This document shows positions 14,952-20,896 of a stretch of DNA of 20,896 nucleotides, in pieces. The notes beneath the pieces were generated by a model. That model searched no databases. It was not told where the DNA came from and saw only the letters and a list, made by a program, of their open reading frames with translations. The position numbers were made by a program, and so were the translations under genes. The stretch's first letter is position 1. Every line of letters begins with the position of its first letter. Origin of the DNA: an uncultured Veillonellaceae bacterium (GTDB lineage: Bacteria; Bacillota; Negativicutes; Veillonellales; Dialisteraceae); contig CAUBUJ010000012.1 of NCBI GenBank assembly GCA_958439155.1, forward strand, positions 1-20,896, read 5' to 3'.

Positions 14952-15722
14952 ATGAGTCATACAGCAGAAGCATTTAAAAATGGGAAAGCACTGATTGCCT
15001 TCCTCACAGCGGGAGATCCTTCCATCGAAGACAGCGTGCGCTATGTCAAGGTCATGGAAAAAGCCGGGGCGGACCTCATCGAAATCGGAGTTCCTTTCTC
15101 CGATCCCATTGCCGACGGTCCGGTCATTATGGAAGCGGACGTGCGGGCCCTTGCCCATCACATCCACCTGCCCCAGGCGATGGAAGAAGCCCGGGCCATC
15201 CGGAAAGTGAGCGCCATTCCGCTCGTGTTCCTCACCTATTTCAATCCGGTCTTTTCCTACGGGGTGGAGAAATTTTTCAAGGACTGCGAAGAAATCGGCG
15301 TGGACGGCGTGATCATCCCGGACCTTCCCTATGAAGAACAGGGCGAGGTGCGTCCCGCCGCGGACGCCCATCATGTGGACGTCATCCAACTGGCAGCGCC
15401 TACCTCAGGTGACCGCATTGAAAAGACACTGAAAGACGCCACCGGTTTCGTGTACCTGGTCTCCTCCATGGGTGTCACGGGGATGCGGAGTGATTTTAAA
15501 AATGATATAGAAAAACGGGTGGAAGCGATCCGGAAGGTCACGGATATTCCCGTGGCGGTGGGCTTCGGCATCCACACGCCGGAGCAGGCCCGGGAAATGG
15601 CGGAAGCCGCTGACGGGGTCATCACCGGGAGCGGCGTGGTGGACCTTATTGGAAAGCACGGCAAAGACGCGGACGAAGCGCTTGCCGCCTATATCGGCTC
15701 CCTGAAGAAAGCGATCCGTTGA
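14952..15722 (+). CDS. trpA: Tryptophan synthase alpha chain TrpA
   Basis: TrpA cleaves indole-3-glycerol phosphate and passes indole through a tunnel to TrpB. The 256-residue TIM barrel shows FLTAGDPS, LIEIGVPFSDPIADGPVI (catalytic Glu44 and Asp55, equivalent to Salmonella Glu49 and Asp60), LTYFNPVFSYGVEKF, GVIIPDLPYEE, QLAAPTSGDR, a variant VSSMGVTGMR loop, and the phosphate-binding VGFGIHTPEQ and ITGSGVVDLI. The GAGGAGG site overlaps the end of trpB and supports the ATG at 14952. It is the last gene of the operon and is followed at once by a bidirectional terminator. Confidence 0.98.
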   Translation: MSHTAEAFKNGKALIAFLTAGDPSIEDSVRYVKVMEKAGADLIEIGVPFSDPIADGPVIMEADVRALAHHIHLPQAMEEARAIRKVSAIPLVFLTYFNPVFSYGVEKFFKDCEEIGVDGVIIPDLPYEEQGEVRPAADAHHVDVIQLAAPTSGDRIEKTLKDATGFVYLVSSMGVTGMRSDFKNDIEKRVEAIRKVTDIPVAVGFGIHTPEQAREMAEAADGVITGSGVVDLIGKHGKDADEALAAYIGSLKKAIR

Positions 15723-15734
15723 AAGGACTGCGCG

Positions 15735-15771
15735 AAAAAAGGAATGCCCCATGAGAGGACATTCCTTTTTT
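15735..15771. terminator. Bidirectional terminator between trpA and the convergent MFS gene
   Basis: AAAAAAGGAATG (15735-15746) pairs with CATTCCTTTTTT (15760-15771) around a short loop that can add a few more pairs. The A tract on one side and the T tract on the other give a U tail on both strands, so one hairpin serves trpA (rightward) and the MFS gene (leftward), whose stop codon is 8 bases away. Confidence 0.88.
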
Positions 15772-15778
15772 GATGGAA

Positions 15779-16981
15779 TCATTCATCCCAGCGGAAATGC
15801 CAGCCGATGAGCGCCGTGAGAAAGATTTCGATCAGTCCGGTGGCTAGGAGTCCATTGGAAGTGCCGAGGAGCTGGATGAGTCCGCTCACGAAAAGGCTGC
15901 CGAAAGGGGCGCTTCCAAGAAACATGAAGGTGTAGAGGCTCATGGTGCGCCCTAAAAATTCCGGCGGGCAGATGAGCTGGATGGAAGTATTGCAGTTCAC
16001 CAGGAAAAGAATCACCGCAAAGCCGAGGAGGGCGAAAAGGATCAGCGCGGGAATGTAGAGGCTGGTGCGGCTCACTGCGATGAGAAGGACTCCGCAGGAA
16101 ACGGCAAAGGTGAGGAGGGAGGTCCGGCTGGTCATTTTCTTTCCTCCCGCAGAGAAGAGCCCTCCTGCGAGCGACCCTGCGCCGATGGCAAAGAGAATGG
16201 TACCAAAGCCGGAGAGCCCCCGCTCAAGAACCCGGTCCGCGAAAAGAGGGCCGTAGGTGCCGAAATTGAGAACGATCCCGCTTACTACCGCCATGGTGAG
16301 GAGGCTGGAGAGAATGGCTGGCGTCTTTTTCGCGTAGAGGATCCCTTCCTTGATTTCTTCCCACGGGCTTTTTTTCGTGATGACTGGGGCGGGTTCCGCC
16401 ACCTTCATCGTATGGTACGCCCAGAGAATGGGAATGAGGGAGAGCGCGTTCAGAAAGAACACGGAGCCGTAATCAATATAGGAGAGGAGAAACGCCGCCA
16501 GAAGCGGGCCGAACATGCGGGTGCTGTTGAAATTGGCCGAATTCAGGGCGACCGCGCTGTGAAGGTGCTCTTTCCCTACGAGGGAGGGAATGAAAGCGAG
16601 CCGCGACGGCATGTCGAGGGCGTCAATGGTGCCCACGAAGAAGGCAAAAAAGAGAATCCATCCGTACGAGGCGTGACCGCTCCAGAGAAGAAGCGCGAGA
16701 AGCGCCGCCTGGATCATGTACGCCCCCTGGGTGCCGGTCAGAATGCGGCGCTTGCTGTGCCGGTCGATCCAGAATCCGAGCGGCAGGGAAAAAAGAAGGC
16801 TCGGCGTGAACTGCATCGTAGACAGCAGTCCGAGAAGAATGGCAGAGTCTGTCATTTCATAGACGAGCCACTGCTGGGCGGTGAGCTGGATCCAGAAGCC
16901 GATGAGGGCAATCCACTGGGTGATCCAGTAGAGGCGGTAATTGGGAACAGACAGCGCAGGGAAAAGACGGTATAAAAACAT
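15779..16981 (-). CDS. MFS transporter, EntS/DHA3-type exporter family
   Basis: The 400-residue protein is almost wholly hydrophobic, with about 12 membrane segments. It carries MFS signatures: the loop 2-3 motif GFWIDRHSKRRIL, SVPNYRLYWITQWIALIGFWIQLTAQQWLVYEMT at the start, and ALDMPSRLAFIPSLVGKEHLHSAVALNS after segment 4, as in MFS_3 (EntS-like) exporters. FLGRTMSLYTFMFLGSAPFG in the C-terminal half also fits that group. Members export siderophores, drugs or metabolites; the substrate here is unknown. The frame is open 23 codons further upstream (ATG at 17050), but that start has no ribosome binding site and would run through the likely promoter. The ATG at 16981 has an AGGA site and gives the normal N-terminus. 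The gene faces away from rnhA and converges on the trp operon. Confidence 0.85.
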   Translation of the reverse strand: MFLYRLFPALSVPNYRLYWITQWIALIGFWIQLTAQQWLVYEMTDSAILLGLLSTMQFTPSLLFSLPLGFWIDRHSKRRILTGTQGAYMIQAALLALLLWSGHASYGWILFFAFFVGTIDALDMPSRLAFIPSLVGKEHLHSAVALNSANFNSTRMFGPLLAAFLLSYIDYGSVFFLNALSLIPILWAYHTMKVAEPAPVITKKSPWEEIKEGILYAKKTPAILSSLLTMAVVSGIVLNFGTYGPLFADRVLERGLSGFGTILFAIGAGSLAGGLFSAGGKKMTSRTSLLTFAVSCGVLLIAVSRTSLYIPALILFALLGFAVILFLVNCNTSIQLICPPEFLGRTMSLYTFMFLGSAPFGSLFVSGLIQLLGTSNGLLATGLIEIFLTALIGWHFRWDE

Positions 16982-16982
16982 G

Positions 16983-17012
16983 TTGGATGTCCTTTTGTCT
17001 TTCGGTATAATA
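16983..17012. promoter_or_regulatory. Divergent promoter region between the MFS gene and rnhA
   Basis: On the plus strand, TTGGAT (16983-16988), a 17-base spacer and a perfect TATAAT (17006-17011) form a good promoter for rnhA. On the minus strand the same bases read TATTAT (17012-17007), a plausible -10 for the MFS gene, although no good -35 is visible for it. The two -10 elements overlap almost fully, so the genes may compete for polymerase. The minus-strand promoter is the weaker call. Confidence 0.6.
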
Positions 17013-17084
17013 CAGAAGTCAGTCAAAGAGAAACAGGGAAAATCATTCATTTTCTATTAGTATAGCATAAAGGACAGGAAACAA

Positions 17085-17756
17085 ATGGCCCGGAAAAAAT
17101 CGTGGTATGCTGTGAAAAAAGGGAAGAACACCGGTCTCTTCCAGAACTGGGACGACTGCAGGGCAGCGGTGGAAGGCGTGCCCGGAGCGGTCTTCAAAGG
17201 ATTTTACACGAAGGAAGAAGCGGAAGCGTACCTGGCGGGAGCAGCACCGCTAAAGCATGCAGCCCCGCTCCGGCGGCCTGCGCCCCATGCTGTCCCTCAC
17301 GCGGGGCCCCGGCCGGACCCGGAAGAAATGACGGTCTACGTGGACGGGTCGTACGCGCCGTTTCTGCCCGGGCGCTACGCTTTCGGCGCGGTCTTCCTTT
17401 ACAAGGGAAAGATGGAAACTTTCTGTGAATGCTTTGAGGACAGGGAAAACGCAGTCATGCGGAATGTAGCCGGAGAAATCGCAGGCGCCCGCTTCGCCAT
17501 GGAAACCTGCCTTTCCCGCGGCATTTCCCGAATGGTCCTCTACTATGACTATGCCGGTATTGAAAACTGGTGCACCGGCGCGTGGCAGGCCAATAAAAAA
17601 GGGACAAAAGCCCTCAGGGATTATTATGCGCGCGTCAAGGGCCGCCTCCATGTGGAATTCCGGAAAGTAAAGAGCCACACCGGCGTCACCTATAATGAAA
17701 TGGCGGACCGGCTCGCGAAAGAAGCGCTCTCCCGCAAGACGCCCCGCCTTCGGTGA
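17085..17756 (+). CDS. rnhA: Ribonuclease HI with N-terminal viroplasmin (hybrid-binding) domain
   Basis: RNase H1 cuts the RNA strand of RNA-DNA hybrids, removing R-loops and primers. The 223-residue protein begins with a viroplasmin/caulimovirus-type hybrid-binding domain (about 5-51: KKSWYAVKKGKNTGLFQNWD...CRAAVEGVPGAVFKGFYTKEEAEAYL), then a Pro/Ala/His linker, then the RNase H fold from about residue 82. The four catalytic carboxylates are visible: Asp87 (VYVDGSY), Glu131 (VAGEIAGARFAM), Asp155 (YYDYAGIE) and Asp208 (NEMADRLA), with His198 in KSHTGVTYNEMAD. This two-domain form is widespread in Firmicutes. The GGACAGGAAAC region before the ATG serves as ribosome binding site. The gene is monocistronic by position, with its own promoter and a weak terminator-like hairpin downstream. 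Confidence 0.95.
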   Translation: MARKKSWYAVKKGKNTGLFQNWDDCRAAVEGVPGAVFKGFYTKEEAEAYLAGAAPLKHAAPLRRPAPHAVPHAGPRPDPEEMTVYVDGSYAPFLPGRYAFGAVFLYKGKMETFCECFEDRENAVMRNVAGEIAGARFAMETCLSRGISRMVLYYDYAGIENWCTGAWQANKKGTKALRDYYARVKGRLHVEFRKVKSHTGVTYNEMADRLAKEALSRKTPRLR

Positions 17757-17761
17757 CAGGA

Positions 17762-17790
17762 AAAACGCTCTTGCCATGACGGCGCGTTTT
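17762..17790 (+). terminator. Weak terminator-like hairpin after rnhA, inside the secG promoter
   Basis: AAAACGC (17762-17768) pairs with GCGTTTT (17784-17790), and an inner GCC/GGC pair set stacks under a 5-base loop after a 4-base bulge. The stem ends in only four T residues, so termination would be partial. The hairpin spans the -35 and most of the spacer of the secG promoter. Confidence 0.5.
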
Positions 17791-17800
17791 CATGTATAAT
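17771..17800 (+). promoter_or_regulatory. Sigma-70-type promoter of secG
   Basis: TTGCCA (17771-17776) and a perfect TATAAT (17795-17800) are separated by 18 bases. Transcription would start near 17807, about 45 bases before secG. Confidence 0.75.
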
Positions 17801-17850
17801 ATAACTAATATTGACGACATGCGCAGAAGACGCGCAGAGGAGGATGGACC

Positions 17851-18087
17851 GTGAAGATTTTCTTGATAGGACTGGCATGCATCATTGCCATTTTGCTCAT
17901 TGTAGTCATCATTTCACAGGAACCGAAAACAGCCGGAATGGGCGCCGGAATGGGCGGCGGCGGAGACTCCATGTTAGGCGGCCGGACCCGCGGAAAAGAC
18001 GCGGTGCTTGCCAAGATGACCGTCGGCTTCGGCGTGGTTTTCGTTCTGATCTGTCTGCTGCTTGGCAGGTATATGAATACGTTTTGA
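17851..18087 (+). CDS. secG: Preprotein translocase subunit SecG
   Basis: SecG is a small accessory subunit of the SecYEG channel that aids SecA-driven protein export. The 78-residue product has two membrane segments (about 3-22 and 56-74) joined by the glycine-rich cytoplasmic loop typical of the family (GMGAGMGGGGDSMLGGRTRGKD), with the conserved SQEPKTAGMGAG entry. The start is GTG at 17851, supported by a GGAGG site 7 bases upstream; the ATG at 17844 is out of frame. SecG upstream of rnr and smpB is a conserved Firmicutes arrangement, which strengthens the call for so short a protein. Confidence 0.95.
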   Translation: MKIFLIGLACIIAILLIVVIISQEPKTAGMGAGMGGGGDSMLGGRTRGKDAVLAKMTVGFGVVFVLICLLLGRYMNTF

Positions 18088-18096
18088 CAAGGAAGG

Positions 18097-18121
18097 AGCT
18101 TGCTCAGGCAGGCTTTTTTTT
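18097..18121 (+). terminator. Intrinsic terminator between secG and rnr
   Basis: A 7-bp stem AGCTTGC/GCAGGCT (one G-U pair) with loop TCAG is followed by eight T residues. It should end many secG transcripts before rnr. I see no convincing separate promoter in the 52 bases that follow, so rnr may depend on read-through. Confidence 0.8.
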
Positions 18122-18173
18122 ATAGAAATGGGGAGTGCCTTCCGGCATTTCCTGATAGAACACAGGAGAAACT

Positions 18174-20297
18174 ATGGAAACAAAAGAACTGCAGGTCTAC
18201 GCGCCGGGCACCACCGTGGAAGGAACTTATAAATCTTACGGCTCCCGCTTCGGCTTCCTGATCACCGACAAAGAACATGAAGATGTGTATATTTCCGAGC
18301 ACGACCGCAATACCGCTGTCAATAATGACAAGGTCATCGTGAAAGTGCTGAAAGGCATGGGCGGCCGCCACCGCGTGGAAGGGCGCATCATGAAAGTAAC
18401 CGCCCGCGCCAATGAGACCGTGGTGGGCACTTATGAAATGCTCGCTGACGGCGGTGTGGTCCATCCCATTGATGAAAAAATCAATATGACCGTGAACATT
18501 CCCTTAGGGGAAGAAGGCGGAGCCGCTACCGGCGCCCGGGTCGTGGCGGAAGTGACGAAGTGGCCCGGCCAGTGGAGTCCCGCGGAAGGCCGGGTGAAGG
18601 AAATCATCGGCTATAAAGGGGATAAGGGGATCGACATCGACGTGATCATCGCCCAGCACCACCTGCCCCATGTTTTTTCCGATGACCTCATGAAGGAAGC
18701 CGACAATCTTCCAAGAGACATTCATGTGGAAGAGCGGACTGCCGATTTCCGGGATGTGCCTATGGTGACCATCGACGGCGCCGACTCGAAAGATCTGGAT
18801 GACGCGGTGTACTGCGAAAAGAAAGAAAACGGCCACTTCATGCTCGGCGTCTACATCGCCGACGTGAGCCGCTACGTCCGCCCGGGAATGCTCCTTGACG
18901 ACGAAGCCTACCTCCGGGGCAACAGCTGCTACCTGGCAGACCGGGTCATTCCCATGCTGCCCTTCCAGCTGTCCAACGATCTGTGCAGCCTCAATGCCGG
19001 CGAGGAACGGTACGCTATGGCCTGCGTCATGGACGTCTCCCCGGAAGGGAAAGTGACCACCGAGCGGATCACCCCGGCGGTGATCAAGGTAGGGCGCCGC
19101 TGCAATTATGAAGAAATCAACAAAGCCTTCGATGAGGACATTGCCCCGGATGATCTGAAGCCTTTCGTGCCCATGCTGAAAGATCTCCTGAGCTGCGCGA
19201 AAGCGCTCCGCATCGACCGCAGCCGGAGAGGGGCCATCGAATTTGAATTCCCTGAATACAAAGTCATCCTTGACGAAGAAGGGAAGCCACTGCGCATTGT
19301 GAAGCGCATCCGCGGGGAATCGGAAAAGATGATCGAAGACGCCATGATCGCCGCCAATGAAGCGGTGGCGCGTTTCCTCCGGGATACCCATCACACTTCG
19401 GTGTACCGTGTCCATGCCAATCCCGATCCGGACCGGATGGAGTCCCTGAAGAAACTCACCCGCATCCTCGGCACGAAAGTCCAGCTTCCGGAAGAACCGA
19501 AGCCAAAGGACATCCAGCAGCTTCTGGAAAGCGTGAAAGGCACAGACATCGCCGCTGCCATCGAAGTGATGTCCCTCCGGTCTCTCCCGCAGGCGTGCTA
19601 CTCCACGGAAAACGAAGGCCATTTCGGCATCGCTTCTGAATGCTACACCCACTTCACCTCGCCGATCCGGCGTTACCCGGACCTCATGGTGCACCGCCTC
19701 ATCCGGCAGGCCCTCTTCGAGAAACCCAGTGAAAAGGCTCTGGAGAAACAGAAAGATTTCCTCGAGAAAGCCTGCGCCCACTGCTCCGAAACAGAACAGG
19801 CCGCGGTGGAAACCGAACGGGATACGACGGACATGAAGATGACCGAATACATGGAACCCTTCGTAGGAGAACCCTTCGACGGACAGGTCACCGGCGTCAC
19901 CCGCTTCGGCATCTTCGTGGGCCTCGACAACGGCGTGGAAGGCCTGGTCCATGTGGATATGATGGACGAAGAATATGCCTACAATGAAGACACCATGACC
20001 CTCAAAGGAACCCTCTCGGGGAAGACCTTCTCCCTCGGCATGCCTGTGCGGGTCACCCTCATCAAGGCAGACAAAGACAAGAGCGAAGTGGACTTCGTCC
20101 TCGGGGAAATCACGTCGCCTCTCGATCTGGAAAAGACCATCCGCAAGAGCCAGGCCTCCCGGTCCCACGCCCATAAGAAAGGCAAAAACACCAGGGACAG
20201 CGGTACCAGCCTCATGCGGCAGAGCCTCATGAAAGAGAAGAAGCCCGGCGGACGGAGAAAAGGCAGGGGCAAAGGCGGAAAGAAAGGCAGAAAGTAA
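18174..20297 (+). CDS. rnr: Ribonuclease R
   Basis: RNase R is a processive 3'-to-5' exoribonuclease that degrades structured RNA and works with SmpB-tmRNA in clearing defective mRNAs. The 707 residues show an N-terminal OB/cold-shock domain (about 10-80: GTYKSYGSRFGFLITDKEHEDVYI), a second cold-shock-like part (to about 170), and the RNB catalytic domain. The RNB motif TIDGADSKDLDDAV places Asp201, Asp207, Asp209 and Asp210 with the same spacing as the metal-binding aspartates of E. coli RNase R. The FTSPIRRYPDLMVHRLI signature follows. A C-terminal S1 domain starts near 565 (DGQVTGVTRFGIFVGLDNGV), and a Lys/Arg-rich tail (about 665-707) may bind ribosomes or structured RNA. An AGGAGA site supports the ATG at 18174. 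The stop codon overlaps the smpB start (TAATG). Confidence 0.97.
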   Translation: METKELQVYAPGTTVEGTYKSYGSRFGFLITDKEHEDVYISEHDRNTAVNNDKVIVKVLKGMGGRHRVEGRIMKVTARANETVVGTYEMLADGGVVHPIDEKINMTVNIPLGEEGGAATGARVVAEVTKWPGQWSPAEGRVKEIIGYKGDKGIDIDVIIAQHHLPHVFSDDLMKEADNLPRDIHVEERTADFRDVPMVTIDGADSKDLDDAVYCEKKENGHFMLGVYIADVSRYVRPGMLLDDEAYLRGNSCYLADRVIPMLPFQLSNDLCSLNAGEERYAMACVMDVSPEGKVTTERITPAVIKVGRRCNYEEINKAFDEDIAPDDLKPFVPMLKDLLSCAKALRIDRSRRGAIEFEFPEYKVILDEEGKPLRIVKRIRGESEKMIEDAMIAANEAVARFLRDTHHTSVYRVHANPDPDRMESLKKLTRILGTKVQLPEEPKPKDIQQLLESVKGTDIAAAIEVMSLRSLPQACYSTENEGHFGIASECYTHFTSPIRRYPDLMVHRLIRQALFEKPSEKALEKQKDFLEKACAHCSETEQAAVETERDTTDMKMTEYMEPFVGEPFDGQVTGVTRFGIFVGLDNGVEGLVHVDMMDEEYAYNEDTMTLKGTLSGKTFSLGMPVRVTLIKADKDKSEVDFVLGEITSPLDLEKTIRKSQASRSHAHKKGKNTRDSGTSLMRQSLMKEKKPGGRRKGRGKGGKKGRK

Positions 20298-20773
20298 TGG
20301 CGAAAGAAAAAGGAAAAACCGCGCCGCCTCAGGCGGTGAACCGCCAGGCCTACCACAATTACTTCATCCATGACACCTACGAAGCGGGGATCGCTCTCAC
20401 CGGGACGGAAGTGAAATCCATCCGCGCGGGAAAGGTGAATCTCCGGGACAGCTTCGCCAAAGTAGAACGGAACGAAGTCTACCTGTGGAACGCCCACATC
20501 AGCCCTTATGAACAGGGAAACCGTTTCAACCACGATCCCCTCCGTACGAGAAAGCTCCTTCTCCATAAGCATGAAATTCTGAAGATCGAGAACATCCTGA
20601 AGACCAAGGGATACACCTTGATCCCCCTCAAAATGTACTTCAAACGGGGTCACGTGAAAGTGGAAATCGGCCTGGCCACAGGGAAGAAACTCTACGACAA
20701 ACGGCAGGACATGGCAGCGAAAGCAGCCAAACGCGATCTGGACCGGCGCATCAAAGAACAGCGCTACGATTAA
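20297..20773 (+). CDS. smpB: SsrA-binding protein SmpB
   Basis: SmpB binds the tRNA-like end of tmRNA and takes it to stalled ribosomes for trans-translation. The 158-residue product is of usual length and shows the core motifs YEAGIALTGTEVKSIRAGKVNLRDSFA (about 28-54), YLWNAHISPYEQGNRFNHDPLRTRKLLLHK, and GYTLIPLKMYFKRGHVKVEIGLATGKKLYDKR. The basic C-terminal tail (AAKAAKRDLDRRIKEQ) is the segment that probes the ribosomal mRNA channel. The ATG overlaps the rnr stop codon by one base. The start has only a weak AAAGG site, so translational coupling to rnr is likely, which fits the joint role of the two proteins. The tmRNA gene ssrA often follows directly but is not seen before the window ends. 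Confidence 0.98.
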   Translation: MAKEKGKTAPPQAVNRQAYHNYFIHDTYEAGIALTGTEVKSIRAGKVNLRDSFAKVERNEVYLWNAHISPYEQGNRFNHDPLRTRKLLLHKHEILKIENILKTKGYTLIPLKMYFKRGHVKVEIGLATGKKLYDKRQDMAAKAAKRDLDRRIKEQRYD

Positions 20774-20776
20774 AAG

Positions 20777-20810
20777 AAAAGGGAGAATCCTCACGGGTTC
20801 TCTCTTTTTT
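20777..20810 (+). terminator. Rho-independent terminator after smpB
   Basis: A 14-bp stem of AAAAGGGAGAATCC with GGGTTCTCTCTTTT (G-U pairs included) has a 4-base loop TCAC and a six-T run. It starts four bases after the smpB stop codon and should end the rnr-smpB transcript efficiently. Confidence 0.92.
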
Positions 20811-20896
20811 GATGCATTTCGAAAGTCTGAAGCCGGAGGACAGGAGTCAGAAGAGAGACAGGACGAACTTTTTATGGAATAAAGAATATTTTTATA
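20811..20896. other. AT-rich 3' end of the window, no feature assigned
   Basis: These 86 bases include purine-rich GGAGGACAGGAG-type stretches and an AT-rich end. No ORF, hairpin or clear -35/-10 pair is visible. The position after smpB is where ssrA often lies, but its conserved 5' acceptor sequence is not recognisable here. Confidence 0.4.

Noticed and set aside
13659..15389. Open frame of 576 codons on the minus strand opposite trpB and trpA
   Set aside because: No domain or ribosome binding site is recognisable, and both plus-strand genes are full length with all catalytic motifs. It is a codon-bias artefact.
16982..17050. Upstream ATG extending the MFS protein by 23 residues
   Set aside because: It has no ribosome binding site and would include the likely promoter region. 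The ATG at 16981 has an AGGA site and gives the usual MFS start.
18084..18112. Perfect TTGACA at the end of secG as the -35 of an rnr promoter
   Set aside because: Nothing like a -10 lies 16-18 bases downstream; the expected position falls in the terminator hairpin. TTGCTC with TATAGA nearby has only a 15-base spacer.
18504..20174. Open frame of 556 codons on the minus strand opposite rnr
   Set aside because: The composition (His/Phe/Gly/Val-rich) is that of a reverse-complement shadow, and RNase R on the plus strand is intact.
20811..20896. Start of the tmRNA gene ssrA after smpB
   Set aside because: The location fits known synteny, but no tmRNA acceptor-end sequence or tag-peptide frame is visible in the remaining 86 bases.

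Overview
The window is a stretch of bacterial chromosome, rich in GC (well over half by eye) and almost fully coding. It looks like a Firmicutes-lineage genome. Supporting signs are a classical T-box leader in front of a trp operon, the secG-rnr-smpB block, the ftsK/rodZ-like/rimO/cinA/recA/recX order, strong AAGGAGG-type ribosome binding sites and U-tailed intrinsic terminators. The high GC and the rodZ-like, rimO and cinA arrangement would suit a Negativicutes member (Veillonella/Dialister/Selenomonas relatives). That placement is inference and was not tested.

Layout. (1) 1-2105: the 3' end of a DHH/DHHA1 phosphoesterase (nrnA-like), then truB and ribF, closed by a strong terminator. This is the tail of the usual translation/rbfA-type cluster. 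(2) 2126-11499: a sigma-70-type promoter followed by eight same-strand, tightly packed or overlapping genes: rarA, ftsK, a short rodZ-like gene, an orphan membrane-anchored solute-binding-like protein, rimO, cinA, recA and recX. The theme is DNA replication, repair and segregation plus ribosome modification. (3) 11500-15771: a consensus promoter, a tryptophan-specific T-box riboswitch (UGG specifier, UGGC acceptor bulge, terminator), an unlisted 19-codon ORF with a strong ribosome binding site, then trpD-trpC-trpB-trpA and a bidirectional terminator. trpE, trpG and trpF are absent. (4) 15779-17756: a leftward MFS exporter-like gene divergent from a viroplasmin-type RNase H, with overlapping -10 elements between them. 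(5) 17771-20810: secG, rnr and smpB (protein export, then RNA decay and trans-translation), with a terminator between secG and rnr and a strong one after smpB. The last 86 bases are AT-rich and unassigned.

Most of the window is ordinary core genome. I found no phage, insertion sequence, CRISPR array, tRNA or rRNA. The parts that repay a second look are the trp leader and its small ORF, the incomplete trp operon, the orphan solute-binding-like gene inside the ftsK-recA operon, the short RodZ-like protein, and the regulatory overlaps at the rnhA/secG and MFS/rnhA junctions.
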